64,000 bases of DNA from Chersky-299 sp963749535. GTDB lineage: Bacteria; Actinomycetota; Thermoleophilia; RBG-16-64-13. The notes below the pieces were generated by a model. It had not been told where the DNA came from, did no database searches, and saw nothing but the letters and a program-made list of their open reading frames with translations. The number at the start of each line of letters is the position of its first letter. Position 1 is the first letter of the stretch. The DNA lies in assembly GCA_963749535.1 (NCBI GenBank), contig CAVVNF010000025.1, positions 1-64,000 on the forward strand, in the 5' to 3' direction. The translations under genes and the position numbers were made by a program. Positions 46,046 to 56,853 of the stretch are shown here, one piece after another.

Positions 46046-46074
46046 ATTATAGTCAGGGGGTACCCAGTTGTCAA
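46046..46074 (-). promoter_or_regulatory. Consensus housekeeping promoter for greA-lysS
   Basis: On the minus strand, TTGACA (46069-46074) and TATAAT (46046-46051) with an exact 17-base spacer. The transcript would start near 46040, about 50 bases before the greA start at 45986. This is the strongest promoter seen in the window. Confidence 0.85.
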
Positions 46075-46105
46075 CAACACGCGTGCTTTTGTATGGCGCT
46101 CCCAG

Positions 46106-47111
46106 TCAGACGGGCGGGGTCTGCCCCGCCAGCGCAGCAAGGGCACAATCCAACGCTGCCGCGTCGGGCAACTTCCTCAAGTCCTCTATAACGGCCACAG
46201 GAACCCGAGAACGCCTGAAGATACCACCCGAGCAGTTTCCACGCCCAGCGCGCCGCCCTCGCCGGTCCCATCTCCTTCGCTGCCAAATCGAGGAGCGCCC
46301 GCAGGTCCCCCACGACGGCCTCGAGAGGGGGCCGGAGCGACTCCTTGCCGGCCAGCAGGTCGTCCACCAGCCATGGATTGCCCTGCGCGCCACGTGCCAC
46401 CATCACGGCCGCCGCGCCGGTTTGTTCGAGCACCTCGAGCGCGCCCGCGACCGTGACGATATTGCCGGAGGCGATGACCGGCACCGTCACCGCCCGGACC
46501 ACCGCCGCCGTCACACTGTGATCCGGCTCTCCCCGATAGAGTTGCAACGCAGTCCGGGGGTGCACGCCGATGGCTTGAATGCCGGCCGCCTCCAGTCTTT
46601 GCGCCAACTCCAGCACGCCGGCGGTGCCCCCTGCGGGACAATTGCGGATCTTCGCCGTCACGGGGATGCCGGCGCATGCGGCCACCTTGACCGTGGCGGC
46701 CGCGATGGCCTCCGCCCGGTGCGGGTCCGCCATCAACGCCGCCCCGGCTCCCGTACGCACCACTTTGCGGACCGGACAACCCATGTTGAGATCGATGAGG
46801 TCTGGGAGGCGCGGCCGGGCAAGCACCACTTCGGCTGCTTTGGCCACGATCTCGGCAGTCTCCCCGAAGAGTTGCACGGCGATCGGCCGCTCCTCGTCGA
46901 AGAAATCCAAGTAACTGCCGGTGCGCGTGTTGCCGTGGAGCAGCCCGTGGGCGCTGACCATCTCCGTGGTGACGAGCCCCGCGCCATGCCGGCGAAGGTG
47001 CAGTCGATAGGCGCTGGTAGTGAGTCCGGCCATAGGCGCCAGGACCACTCGGTTGGGTATCCAGACCCCGCCGATCGCGAAGGGCGCGGCAAATGGGGAG
47101 CAGCCGGCCAT
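46106..47111 (-). CDS. dusB: tRNA-dihydrouridine synthase (DusB-like), frameshifted near the end
   Basis: Flavoenzyme reducing uridines in tRNA. ATG 47111 is next to the coaX stop (47119). TIM barrel with VVLAPMAGLTTSAYR, the catalytic Cys in LIDLNMGCPVRK, VTAKIRN, GVHPRTALQLYRG (usually HGRT) and SGNIVT. Near 46200 the frame changes after WYLQAFSG; the second frame ends at 46106 with VIEDLRKLPDAAALDCALAA. Restored length is about 335 residues. It matches yacF/dusB in the Bacillus folate-lysS neighbourhood. Confidence 0.9.
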
Positions 47112-47118
47112 CCGACCG

Positions 47119-47886
47119 CTACTGCTGGTTGAGCCTATGAATGATCTCCAGTCCGCGGAGAGTGAGCTGCGGGTCCAGCTTGTCCAGGGTAGTCGCGTGA
47201 CCGAACATGAGCGGGGCAAGCCCGCCGGTGGCGACGCTGACCGCCTCCGCGTTCAACTCTCGCCGCATCCGCCTGACTATGCCGTCCACCTGACCGGCGA
47301 AGCCGTAGATGGCACCGGACTGCATAGCTTGAACCGTGTTCTTGCCGATGACACTGTCGGGTTCCTCCAGCTCCACCCTGTTTAAACGAGCCGCCCGGGT
47401 GGCCAGAGCGTCCAGGGAGATCTCTATGCCGGGTGCGATGGCGTGGCCAAGGTACTCGCCTGCCGCGGACACCGCCGCAAAAGTGGTCGCAGTCCCGAAG
47501 TCGACCACGATGCACGGGCCGCCGTAAGCGTCGTACGCCGCCACAGCGTCCACAATCAGGTCGGGGCCCACCTGGCGCGGGTCGTTCGTGAGGATGGGCA
47601 TGCCGGTCTTCACCCCGGGGCCGACGACCAATGCCTCGACTCCGAACCTACTCAGTGCCATTGCCGCGTACTCGCTGCTCAGGCGGGGAACCACCGAGGA
47701 CACCGCGATCCCGCTCACCGACGCGCGCGTGAAACCATCCAAGCGCAATAGGCTTTGAAACAGGACGGCGATCTCATCGCCGGTGCCGCGACGATCAGTC
47801 GTCACCCGCCAGCTCGCGCGCAGGTCGGGGCCGTCGAACAGCCCGATGGTGGTCTGGGTGTTGCCTACATCGACTGCCAGCAGCAT
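47119..47886 (-). CDS. coaX: Type III pantothenate kinase
   Basis: First step of CoA synthesis, CoaX type (ASKHA fold). 255 residues: phosphate motif DVGNTQTTIGLF, GPDLIVDAVAAYDAYGG, CIVVDFGTATTF and SGAIYGFAGQVDGIVRRM, and ATGGLAP. In Bacillus coaX is next to ftsH; here it lies between nadC and dusB. Frame intact, start ATG 47886. Confidence 0.95.
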   Translation of the reverse strand: MLLAVDVGNTQTTIGLFDGPDLRASWRVTTDRRGTGDEIAVLFQSLLRLDGFTRASVSGIAVSSVVPRLSSEYAAMALSRFGVEALVVGPGVKTGMPILTNDPRQVGPDLIVDAVAAYDAYGGPCIVVDFGTATTFAAVSAAGEYLGHAIAPGIEISLDALATRAARLNRVELEEPDSVIGKNTVQAMQSGAIYGFAGQVDGIVRRMRRELNAEAVSVATGGLAPLMFGHATTLDKLDPQLTLRGLEIIHRLNQQ

Positions 47887-47928
47887 GTTGCTCCCCTTCC
47901 ATACGCTAGAGCCCGGTGCGATCGCCGC

Positions 47929-48780
47929 TCAGGTCTCCAAAGTCAATGTGAGTGCCAGATCGGCCGCAGGGGCTCCCATGGTCAGTGCGCTGGTCGAAAT
48001 GAGATCCACGCCGGTCTCGGCCACCGCCCGCACCGTATCCAGGCGGATCCCCCCCGAAGCCTCGAGCATCACGTCCGGCTTCAGTTGACGCGCGATCAGA
48101 ACCAACCTTGTCAACTCTTCCAGATTCCTGTTGTCCAGCATGACCACGTCGGCGCCGCAGGCGATGGCTTCCCTAAGATCCCATTCGCTTTCGACCTCGA
48201 CCTCGATCTTGATGTAATGCGGCCGTAGCTCTTGGGCCCGCCTGACGGCTTCCCGGACACCCCCGGCCGCCGTCAAGTGGTTGTTCTTGATGAGGACCAA
48301 GTCGAAGAGGCCGAAGCGATGGTTGCGGCAACCACCGTGGACCACGGCCCGCTTCTCCCATGCGCGCAGGCCCGGCGTGGTCTTGCGAGTGTCCACCACC
48401 GACGCGCCGGTACCCTCCACAGCATCGGCGAAGCGACGGGCCTGAGTGGCCACTCCTGACAGATGCGTAAGGAAGTTGAGCATCGTGCGTTCGGCGGAAA
48501 GGATGCTCCTCGCCAGACCTTCGATCCGAGCGATGACATCGCCGTCGTGGACGAAGGCGCCATCTTCCGCCACTGCGACGAAACCGGCCGCGGGGTCGAT
48601 CTGGCGCAGCGCTTCCTCCGCCAGCGAAAGCCCAGAAACAACGAGGTCCTGACGCGCGGTGATGACCGCTTTCCCCCGCAAGAGAGGCGGCACCGTCCAG
48701 GCCGACGTGATGTCTCCATAGCCGGCAAGGTCCTCCGACAAGGCGCGGCCCACCAAAGAAAGGCCGTCTGGGTCTACCAT
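47929..48780 (-). CDS. nadC: Nicotinate-nucleotide pyrophosphorylase (quinolinate phosphoribosyltransferase)
   Basis: Makes nicotinate mononucleotide from quinolinate and PRPP. 283 residues: EDLAGYGDITSAW, TMLNFLTHLSGVATQARRF, the RKTTPGLR motif, GGCRNHRFGLFDLVLIKNNH, LEASGGI. ATG 48780. It is the last of the nadA-nadB-nadC set, 34 bases after nadB, and completes the de novo NAD pathway from aspartate. Frame intact. Confidence 0.96.
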   Translation of the reverse strand: MVDPDGLSLVGRALSEDLAGYGDITSAWTVPPLLRGKAVITARQDLVVSGLSLAEEALRQIDPAAGFVAVAEDGAFVHDGDVIARIEGLARSILSAERTMLNFLTHLSGVATQARRFADAVEGTGASVVDTRKTTPGLRAWEKRAVVHGGCRNHRFGLFDLVLIKNNHLTAAGGVREAVRRAQELRPHYIKIEVEVESEWDLREAIACGADVVMLDNRNLEELTRLVLIARQLKPDVMLEASGGIRLDTVRAVAETGVDLISTSALTMGAPAADLALTLTLET

Positions 48781-48814
48781 GGCCGTTCCTTCCGATCCGA
48801 AGACGTCCGGGTCA

Positions 48815-50464
48815 CTACGGCGTCTCCATCCTCTCGAGGCTCACCGCGGGAAGGCCGGTCGCTTCGTCCAGACGGACCAGTACGTGCCTCCGCCAATACT
48901 CGTCGTCGCGCTCCGGAAAATCGGACCGCAGATGGACCCCCCGGCTTTCTTCACGGGTCAGCGCGCACGCCACCATGTGCGTGGCCACCGTGTGTAGGTT
49001 GATGAGCTCGAGCTCTCCCACCGTAAGCCGTGGAGGCTTGAGGGACGCAGCCATCTCGGTGAGGAGCTTACCCGCCTTCTCAAGCCCCGACTCATCACGA
49101 ACGATCCCACAGAGATCCATCATCAGGGCGCCGAGTTTCGCGCGGCACTCGGCCACGGTCGCGGCGTCATTGCCCTCACGCCGTTCTTCACCCAGCTCAA
49201 GTTTGACCTTCCGCACCGCCTGTTCAGACCCCACCAGGTAGCGGTTCACGTCGCGCACAGTCCGTTCGCCGAACACCAGGCCCTCGAGCAGCGAGTTCGA
49301 AGCAAGACGATTGGCGCCGTGGATGCCGGTGCTGGCCGTTTCCCCGCACGCGTAGAGACCCGGCACCGTAGTGCGCCCCCAGACGTTGGTCATCGCGCCG
49401 CCGATGAAATAGTGAGACGCCGGAGCGATCGGGATGAGCTCCGTGCAGAGGTCGAAGCCGCGCGCCTCTAACCCGGTGTAGACGGTCGGAAAGCGTTCCT
49501 TGAGAAAATCGCAGGGCAGGTGCCGGGCGTCCAACCACACGTGGTCGACACCATCCCGGTCCATGACGCGCTTGATGAAACGTACTACCACGTCGCGCGG
49601 AGCCAGTTCCGCGCGGGGGTGCGCTCCCACCATGAACCTCACGCCGTTCTGGTCTACCAGATGCGCGCCCTCGCCGCGGAGGGCCTCGGTTATCAAAAGG
49701 GTGGGGTTCTCGGTACCATACAGTGCCGTCGGGTGGAACTGCATGAACTCCATGTCCCGCATCAGCGCCCCTGCCCGGTACGCCATCGCGTGACCGTCCC
49801 CGGTAGCCACGTCCGGGTTGGTCGTATGACGGAAGACCTGGCCCGCGCCCCCACAGGCGAGGATCACGGCCCGGGCGAGGGTCACCGTCAGATCGCCGGC
49901 TTGCCCCAGAGACACCGCGCCGACACAGCGACCGCGGTCCATGAGCAGGTCGATGACGAACTCGTTCTCATGGAGCTCCACCCTGCCACCCGACGAGACC
50001 ACCTCCATCAGGGCACTCGCCACCACACTTCCGGTGGCGTCGCCTCCGGCGTGGACCACTCGCGGGACCGAATGCGCTCCCTCCGACGCCAGAATGAGCT
50101 TCCCGTCCCGGCGGTCGAAATTAGTGCCGAGGTGCTCCAATTCTCGTACGCGATCCGGCCCTTCCTCCACGAGCACGCGGACTGCCCTCTCGTTGCACAA
50201 GCCTGCTCCCGCCTCCAGCGTGTCCTGCAGATGGAGCTCGGGGGAATCGAACGGCCCCAGCGCCGCGGCGATGCCGCCCTGGGCGAGAAAGGTGGTCGTG
50301 TCGTCCAGCGTGCTCTTTGTGATGAGGGCCACGTTCCATGAGCGAGCCGCTCCCACTGCCGCGGTGAGCCCGGCGATGCCCCCGCCGATGATCAGGACGT
50401 CGCAACTCGAGTAGCTGAGGTCCGCACCGGCGCGCGAGACCAGACAAGGCCGCAGGGGCGTCAA
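48815..50464 (-). CDS. nadB: L-aspartate oxidase
   Basis: FAD enzyme oxidising L-aspartate to iminoaspartate for quinolinate synthesis. 549 residues: dinucleotide-binding VLIIGGGIAGLTAAVGAA, TFLAQGGIAAALG, MQFHPTALY, FIGGAMTNVWGRTTVPGLYA, GANRLASNSLLEGLVFGERT. TTG 50464 overlaps the nadA stop by four bases. Frame intact. Confidence 0.96.
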   Translation of the reverse strand: MTPLRPCLVSRAGADLSYSSCDVLIIGGGIAGLTAAVGAARSWNVALITKSTLDDTTTFLAQGGIAAALGPFDSPELHLQDTLEAGAGLCNERAVRVLVEEGPDRVRELEHLGTNFDRRDGKLILASEGAHSVPRVVHAGGDATGSVVASALMEVVSSGGRVELHENEFVIDLLMDRGRCVGAVSLGQAGDLTVTLARAVILACGGAGQVFRHTTNPDVATGDGHAMAYRAGALMRDMEFMQFHPTALYGTENPTLLITEALRGEGAHLVDQNGVRFMVGAHPRAELAPRDVVVRFIKRVMDRDGVDHVWLDARHLPCDFLKERFPTVYTGLEARGFDLCTELIPIAPASHYFIGGAMTNVWGRTTVPGLYACGETASTGIHGANRLASNSLLEGLVFGERTVRDVNRYLVGSEQAVRKVKLELGEERREGNDAATVAECRAKLGALMMDLCGIVRDESGLEKAGKLLTEMAASLKPPRLTVGELELINLHTVATHMVACALTREESRGVHLRSDFPERDDEYWRRHVLVRLDEATGLPAVSLERMETP

Positions 50465-51387
50465 GGATTCACCTCGATCATCCTCTGGACGGCATGCAGC
50501 GCTCTCTCACGCACATCCGCGGGCACCGTCACCACGGGCGCCTCGGCCTGGAGCGCCCGCAGCACCTTGTCGAGGGTGGTGAGCTTCATATTGGGGCAGA
50601 CGCTCACCTCGGTGACGGGATAGAAGTGTTTGTCGGGGACGTCCTTCGAGAGCCGGTAGATCATCCCCAGTTCCGTCCCGATGAGATACTCGTGGCCCGG
50701 ATCCTCCCGGCAGAAGCGGATCATGCCCGAGGTGCTTTCCACGGCGTCTGCCATGGCGGAGACCTCTTGCCTGCATTCCGGATGAACGACCACCTTGGCC
50801 CCAGGGTGCTCAGCTTTCGCCTTGGCCACGTCTTCCACCGTGATCAGGTCGTGTGTGGGACAGAACCCTTGCCACAGGATCAGCTCGCGTCCGCTCTTCT
50901 TTGCCGCCCAGGAACCAAGATTGCAGTCGGGCGTGAAGATGATCTCCCGGTCCGCCGGATAGGATTGCACTACCCGCACGGCGTTGGCGCTCGTGCAGCA
51001 TATATCGGAGACCGCCTTGACGGCGGCAGTCGTGTTGACGTAGCTCACCACGGCCGCGCCGGGATGCTGCGCCTTCAGGGCCAGGAGTTCTTCGACGTCC
51101 ACCATGGCGGCCATGGGGCACCCCGCCCGCGGTTCGGGAATGACGACCTTACGGTCCGGCGCCAGGATGGCGGCGGTCTCCGCCATGAAGTCCACCCCGC
51201 AGAACACGATGACCCTAGCCGACGACCGGGCGGCCCGCTGCGACAAGCCCAACGAGTCGCCGAGATAATCGGCCACGTCTTGCACTTCCGGGCGCTGGTA
51301 GTTGTGGGCCAGGATTACCGCCTGCCGTTCGCGAGCCAGGGTCCTGATCTCCGCCTGCAGCGCTGAATAGTCCATGCCGCTTATCAC
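50461..51387 (-). CDS. nadA: Quinolinate synthase (4Fe-4S)
   Basis: Condenses iminoaspartate with dihydroxyacetone phosphate. 308 residues: ILAHNYQRPEVQDVADYLGD, VFCGVDFMAETAAIL, DICCTSANA, VVHPECRQEV, VSVCPNMKLTTLDK. The cluster-ligand cysteines of the short NadA form are present. Start GTG 51387 overlapping the folK stop, or ATG 51375. It heads the nadABC run. Frame intact. Confidence 0.96.
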   Translation of the reverse strand: MISGMDYSALQAEIRTLARERQAVILAHNYQRPEVQDVADYLGDSLGLSQRAARSSARVIVFCGVDFMAETAAILAPDRKVVIPEPRAGCPMAAMVDVEELLALKAQHPGAAVVSYVNTTAAVKAVSDICCTSANAVRVVQSYPADREIIFTPDCNLGSWAAKKSGRELILWQGFCPTHDLITVEDVAKAKAEHPGAKVVVHPECRQEVSAMADAVESTSGMIRFCREDPGHEYLIGTELGMIYRLSKDVPDKHFYPVTEVSVCPNMKLTTLDKVLRALQAEAPVVTVPADVRERALHAVQRMIEVNP

Positions 51388-51956
51388 TCCTTCGCAGGAT
51401 CGTCCGGCGAATCTTCATCACGGGAAGCATTCTCGCCCACTAGCCGTGTGACCACTTGCTCCCGCACGCACGCAAGAGCTTCGCGCACCGTACGCCCCGA
51501 GTGCAACACCAGATCCGGCGCGATCTCGGCCAGCGGCTCCAGCACGAACCTGCGGTCCTCCATGCGCGGATGCGGGACCTGAAGCGGCCCCTCCGTGGCC
51601 TCGAATGCATGGTACCAGAGGATATCTACGTCCAAAGTACGCGGGCCCCAGCGCTCTTCGCGTTTCCGGCCGGCCGAATCCTCCAGCCCTTGCACCGCCC
51701 TCAGCAAGCGCAAAGGGGGCATCGTGGTATCCACGGCGACCACCATGTTGAGGAAATCGGGCTGCTCCGGTCCGCCGACGGGGGCCGTGACATACAGATC
51801 GGACAGGGCTACCACCCGGGTGCCGGGCAGCTCGCCCAGCTTCCGGACCGCGCGGAGAAGCAGCGCCTTGGAATCTCCTTGGTTCGACCCAAGACCCAGA
51901 TAGGCCCGCGCGGGATCCGCGCCGGGGGCGGGCGGATGTTCCCGTGGGCACGGCAT
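51384..51956 (-). CDS. folK: 2-amino-4-hydroxy-6-hydroxymethyldihydropteridine pyrophosphokinase
   Basis: Folate pathway: pyrophosphorylates hydroxymethyl-dihydropterin. 190 residues from ATG 51956: AYLGLGSNQGDS, SDLYVTAPVGGPEQPDFLNM, RWGPRTLDVDILWY, VPHPRMEDRRFVLEPLAEIA, all conserved HPPK motifs. Five bases separate it from folB. The C-terminal extension after the family core is Glu/Arg-rich. Frame intact. Confidence 0.95.
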   Translation of the reverse strand: MPCPREHPPAPGADPARAYLGLGSNQGDSKALLLRAVRKLGELPGTRVVALSDLYVTAPVGGPEQPDFLNMVVAVDTTMPPLRLLRAVQGLEDSAGRKREERWGPRTLDVDILWYHAFEATEGPLQVPHPRMEDRRFVLEPLAEIAPDLVLHSGRTVREALACVREQVVTRLVGENASRDEDSPDDPAKE

Positions 51957-51961
51957 CGCGG

Positions 51962-52330
51962 TCAGCCCGATAGGTCGCTGCGCTGAATCTCGACTGCTGC
52001 GCCAACAGCAGCGAGCGCGCAGGCAACGGGCGGATGCGGCTTGGTCACCTGCACCCACACGGAGTCCACGGGAAACTTCCTCAGGATGGCCTCGCCGACC
52101 GTGGTGGCCATGGCCTCGAGCAGGCTGAAGCTCCGGGAAGTGGCGAGATCGACTATCAAGTCGAGCACCTCCGTGTAGTCGACCACGTCTTCCACCCTGT
52201 CCGTGCGGGCAGCCTTGCAGTCGTCAACGCTCAACCGCAGATCGAAGTAGAGGCGCTGTCCGAGCACCTTCTCCTCGCGTGACACTCCGTGATGGCCGTA
52301 CACCTCGAGTTGCTGGATGAAGAAGTCCAC
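51962..52330 (-). CDS. folB: Dihydroneopterin aldolase
   Basis: Cleaves dihydroneopterin in folate synthesis. 122 residues: VYGHHGVSREEKVLGQRLYF, VVDYTEVLDLIVDLATSRSF, LLEAMATTVGEAILRKF, VQVTKPHPP. It lies between folP and folK, an order shared with Bacillus. Frame intact. Confidence 0.95.
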   Translation of the reverse strand: MDFFIQQLEVYGHHGVSREEKVLGQRLYFDLRLSVDDCKAARTDRVEDVVDYTEVLDLIVDLATSRSFSLLEAMATTVGEAILRKFPVDSVWVQVTKPHPPVACALAAVGAAVEIQRSDLSG

Positions 52331-52349
52331 GCTTTACCCCCCGCGGTGG

Positions 52350-53566
52350 CTAGTTGACGGCGGCTGGGAACACGGCGCGCGCAACCTTGACTGCGTCGCG
52401 ATTGACACTCACCTGATGCACGCGCAGGATATGGGCGCCCTGACAGGCCGCGATCACCGATGTGGCTGCCGTGGCTTCGTCCCTTTCCCGAGGCACCTCC
52501 AGGCCAAGTATCTCGCCAAGGAAACGCTTGCGCGAGGTTCCAAGGACGAGGGGGCGGCCCAGCGAGCGGAACGTGCCCAAATGGCGTAGCAGCTCCAGGT
52601 TGTGGCCGGCCGTCTTACCGAAACCGATCCCCGGGTCCACGAGAAGGTTTTCCTCCTTGAGCCCATGATCCACAGCCCAATTGAGGCGTTCTAAGAAGAA
52701 CGCGTACACCTCGGCCACGACATCTTCGTACACGGGCCGCTCCTGCATCGTCCGCGGTTCGCCCTTCATGTGCATGAGCACCACGGGACACCCGGCGTCC
52801 CGGACGACCGCGACCATCTCAGGGTCCGAGCGCAGCGCGGATATGTCGTTGATCATCCAGGCCCCCGACTTGAGCACCTCCGCGGCGACAGCGGCCTTGA
52901 ACGTGTCCACGGATATGCGACCGGGAAGACGCTCCGCCAGCGCCCTCACGGCAGGTAGCACGCGCGAGAGCTCGACGGCCGCAGGCACCGGAGCAGCCCC
53001 CGGCCGGGTCGATTCGCCCCCCACATCCACGCAGCGCCGCGCCTTCGGCCACCATCGCCACGCCGGCGCTGACCGCCTCATCCTGATCGAGATAACGACC
53101 GCCGTCGGAGAACGAGTCCGGCGTCAGGTTGAGCACGCCCATCAGCACCGGAGGATCGCTGAGATCGAGGCCCGGAGGACCGGCGGGAACCGGACGGCCG
53201 TAGTTGCTAAGTGCGGCCTGCGATAGAGTCCGCCAGCGCTCGCAGCCCGAATGGTTGTGCCCTCAGTTTGGGCAAGAGCCTTTCGAACTGGGTCGCCGTC
53301 CCCATCACGATGCAATCCGCCGTCTGGCAGCCCATCTCGTACACCTCACGGGAGGTGGCCACTTCCCCTCCGCGGGACAGCATCTCCTGCTTCAGGATAT
53401 TGGCCGCGCGGACGTCGATGCCCGACACCCGAAGGACACGGAACAGGGCCTTTCCCTGCATGATATCCACGCCACCCGGGGAAACACGGATGCCGGCAAG
53501 CACCGCCCGGACCTCCTCGAGATGGTGGAGAGCAAGAACCTGCGGAGAGCCAGCGGCGGGGATCAT
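52350..53566 (-). CDS. folP: Dihydropteroate synthase with N-terminal extension, two frameshifts
   Basis: Joins pABA to dihydropterin pyrophosphate. Three frames together: an N-terminal domain of about 115 residues (NILKQEMLSRGGEVATSREV, FERLLPKLRAQPFGLRALAD), then LMGVLNLTPDSFSDGGRYLD, then VDVGGESTRPGAAPVP, INDISALRSDP, VDPGIGFGKTAGHNLELLRH and LGTSRKRFLGEILG to 52350. Breaks near 53215 and 53065. The extension is known from a subset of Gram-positive DHPS and is not a separate gene here. Total about 405 residues. Confidence 0.9.
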
Positions 53567-53581
53567 GGCCGGCTTCCGATC

Positions 53582-54151
53582 CTACTTGCTCGGAGCCTCG
53601 ATAAGGGCGAGGACCTCAGCCCGTGTGGCCGCGCTGGTGCGGAAGATCCCTCGAACCGCCGAGGTGACCACCCGCGAACCGGGCGCCCGCACGCCGCGCA
53701 TGGACATACAAAGGTGCTCCGCCTGGATGAGAACGAGCACGCCCTCGGGATTGAGGGACTCGACCAGGGTGTCGGCGATGGTGCTCGTGAGCCTCTCCTG
53801 CAGCTGCAGACGGGCCGCAGCCGTGCGCACGAGTCTCACCAGCTTCGACAATCCCGTTATCTTGCCGTGCCGCGAGGGGATGTACGCCAGGTGGACGACG
53901 CCGAAGAATGGCAGCAGATGATGCTCGCAGAGACTATGGAACGCAATATCCCTCACCAGGACCATCTCCTGATGGGTGTCCGAGGGCATGGCCACGATGA
54001 TGGAGGAAAGGTCTGCCGGCTCCGTGGAGATGATGTCGTCGTACATCTCCGCCACCCGCCGGGGAGTGTCCTTAAGTCCGTCGCGCTCGGCGTTCTCGCC
54101 GATGCCCTCTAGGATCAGGCGTACTCCCTGCTCGATCTTCGCGTTGTCCAC
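53582..54151 (-). CDS. folE: GTP cyclohydrolase I
   Basis: Opens the folate pathway by converting GTP to dihydroneopterin triphosphate. 189 residues: DTPRRVAEMYDDI, DIAFHSLCEHHLLPFFGVVH (zinc Cys and His), YIPSRHGKITGLSKLVRLVR, RLQLQERLTSTIADTL, HLCMSMRGVRAPGSRVVTSA. ATG 54151 lies 15 bases after the ftsH stop. Frame intact. Confidence 0.96.
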   Translation of the reverse strand: MDNAKIEQGVRLILEGIGENAERDGLKDTPRRVAEMYDDIISTEPADLSSIIVAMPSDTHQEMVLVRDIAFHSLCEHHLLPFFGVVHLAYIPSRHGKITGLSKLVRLVRTAAARLQLQERLTSTIADTLVESLNPEGVLVLIQAEHLCMSMRGVRAPGSRVVTSAVRGIFRTSAATRAEVLALIEAPSK

Positions 54152-54166
54152 CAGGGACCCCGGCGG

Positions 54167-56140
<1,974 letters not shown>

Positions 56141-56270
56141 GGCTCCAAAAATCGTTCTAATAAGCTAAGGAATACTACCACAGGGCGCTGTTTCCGAACC
56201 GTCAGCGGACGCAGCGCAAGAGCTTCGGAGTCGGCGGCAAGACTGTCTCACGCCCGGGCTTCGAGCGGGA

Positions 56271-56786
56271 TCAGACAGCCTCGTCGATGACCCCGATGAA
56301 CGGCAGGTTGCGATATTGCTCGGCGTAGTCCAACCCGTAGCCCACGACGAACTCGTTCTCGATCTCGAACCCGGTGTAGCGGCACTCGAGCTCGGCCTGA
56401 CGCCGGCTGGGCTTGCTCAGGAGGGTGACGATCTCCAAGCTGGCGGGGCTGCGGGAGACCAGGTTGTTCGTGAGGTACTGCAGGGTGAGCCCGGAATCGA
56501 TGATGTCCTCGACTATGATGATGTGCCGCCCGTCGATATCCGTGTCGAGATCCTTGAGGATCCTTACCACGCCGGAGCTCTCGGTGGACTGGCCGTAGCT
56601 GGACACGGCCATGAACTCCATCTCCAGCTCGAAAGACAAGCGGCGGGCGAGATCGGCCATGAAGAAGATGGCTCCCTTGAGCACGCACACCAGGATCGGG
56701 CACTTGTCGCTGTAGTCGGCCGTGATCTGCGCAGCGAGCGCATCAACCCTCGCCTGCAGTTCCTCCTTGGGAATGAGGATCCTCAA
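56271..56786 (-). CDS. hpt: Hypoxanthine-guanine phosphoribosyltransferase
   Basis: Purine salvage. 171 residues: LVCVLKGAIFFMADLARRL, MAVSSYGQSTESSGVVRILK, HIIIVEDIIDSGLTLQYL (PRPP-binding), FVVGYGLDYAEQYRNLPFIG. Start at 56786. Between tilS and ftsH as in Bacillus. Frame intact. Confidence 0.96.
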   Translation of the reverse strand: MRILIPKEELQARVDALAAQITADYSDKCPILVCVLKGAIFFMADLARRLSFELEMEFMAVSSYGQSTESSGVVRILKDLDTDIDGRHIIIVEDIIDSGLTLQYLTNNLVSRSPASLEIVTLLSKPSRRQAELECRYTGFEIENEFVVGYGLDYAEQYRNLPFIGVIDEAV

Positions 56787-56853
56787 TTGGCCACCCTCTC
56801 CGCTCTATTCTGCACTCGGTCCCACCGCGCAAAGTTCGCTCCGGGCGCACGGC

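Noticed and set aside
53207..53566. Separate small gene upstream of folP
   Set aside because: Its sequence matches the known N-terminal extension of some dihydropteroate synthases and directly precedes the DHPS core, so it is part of folP.
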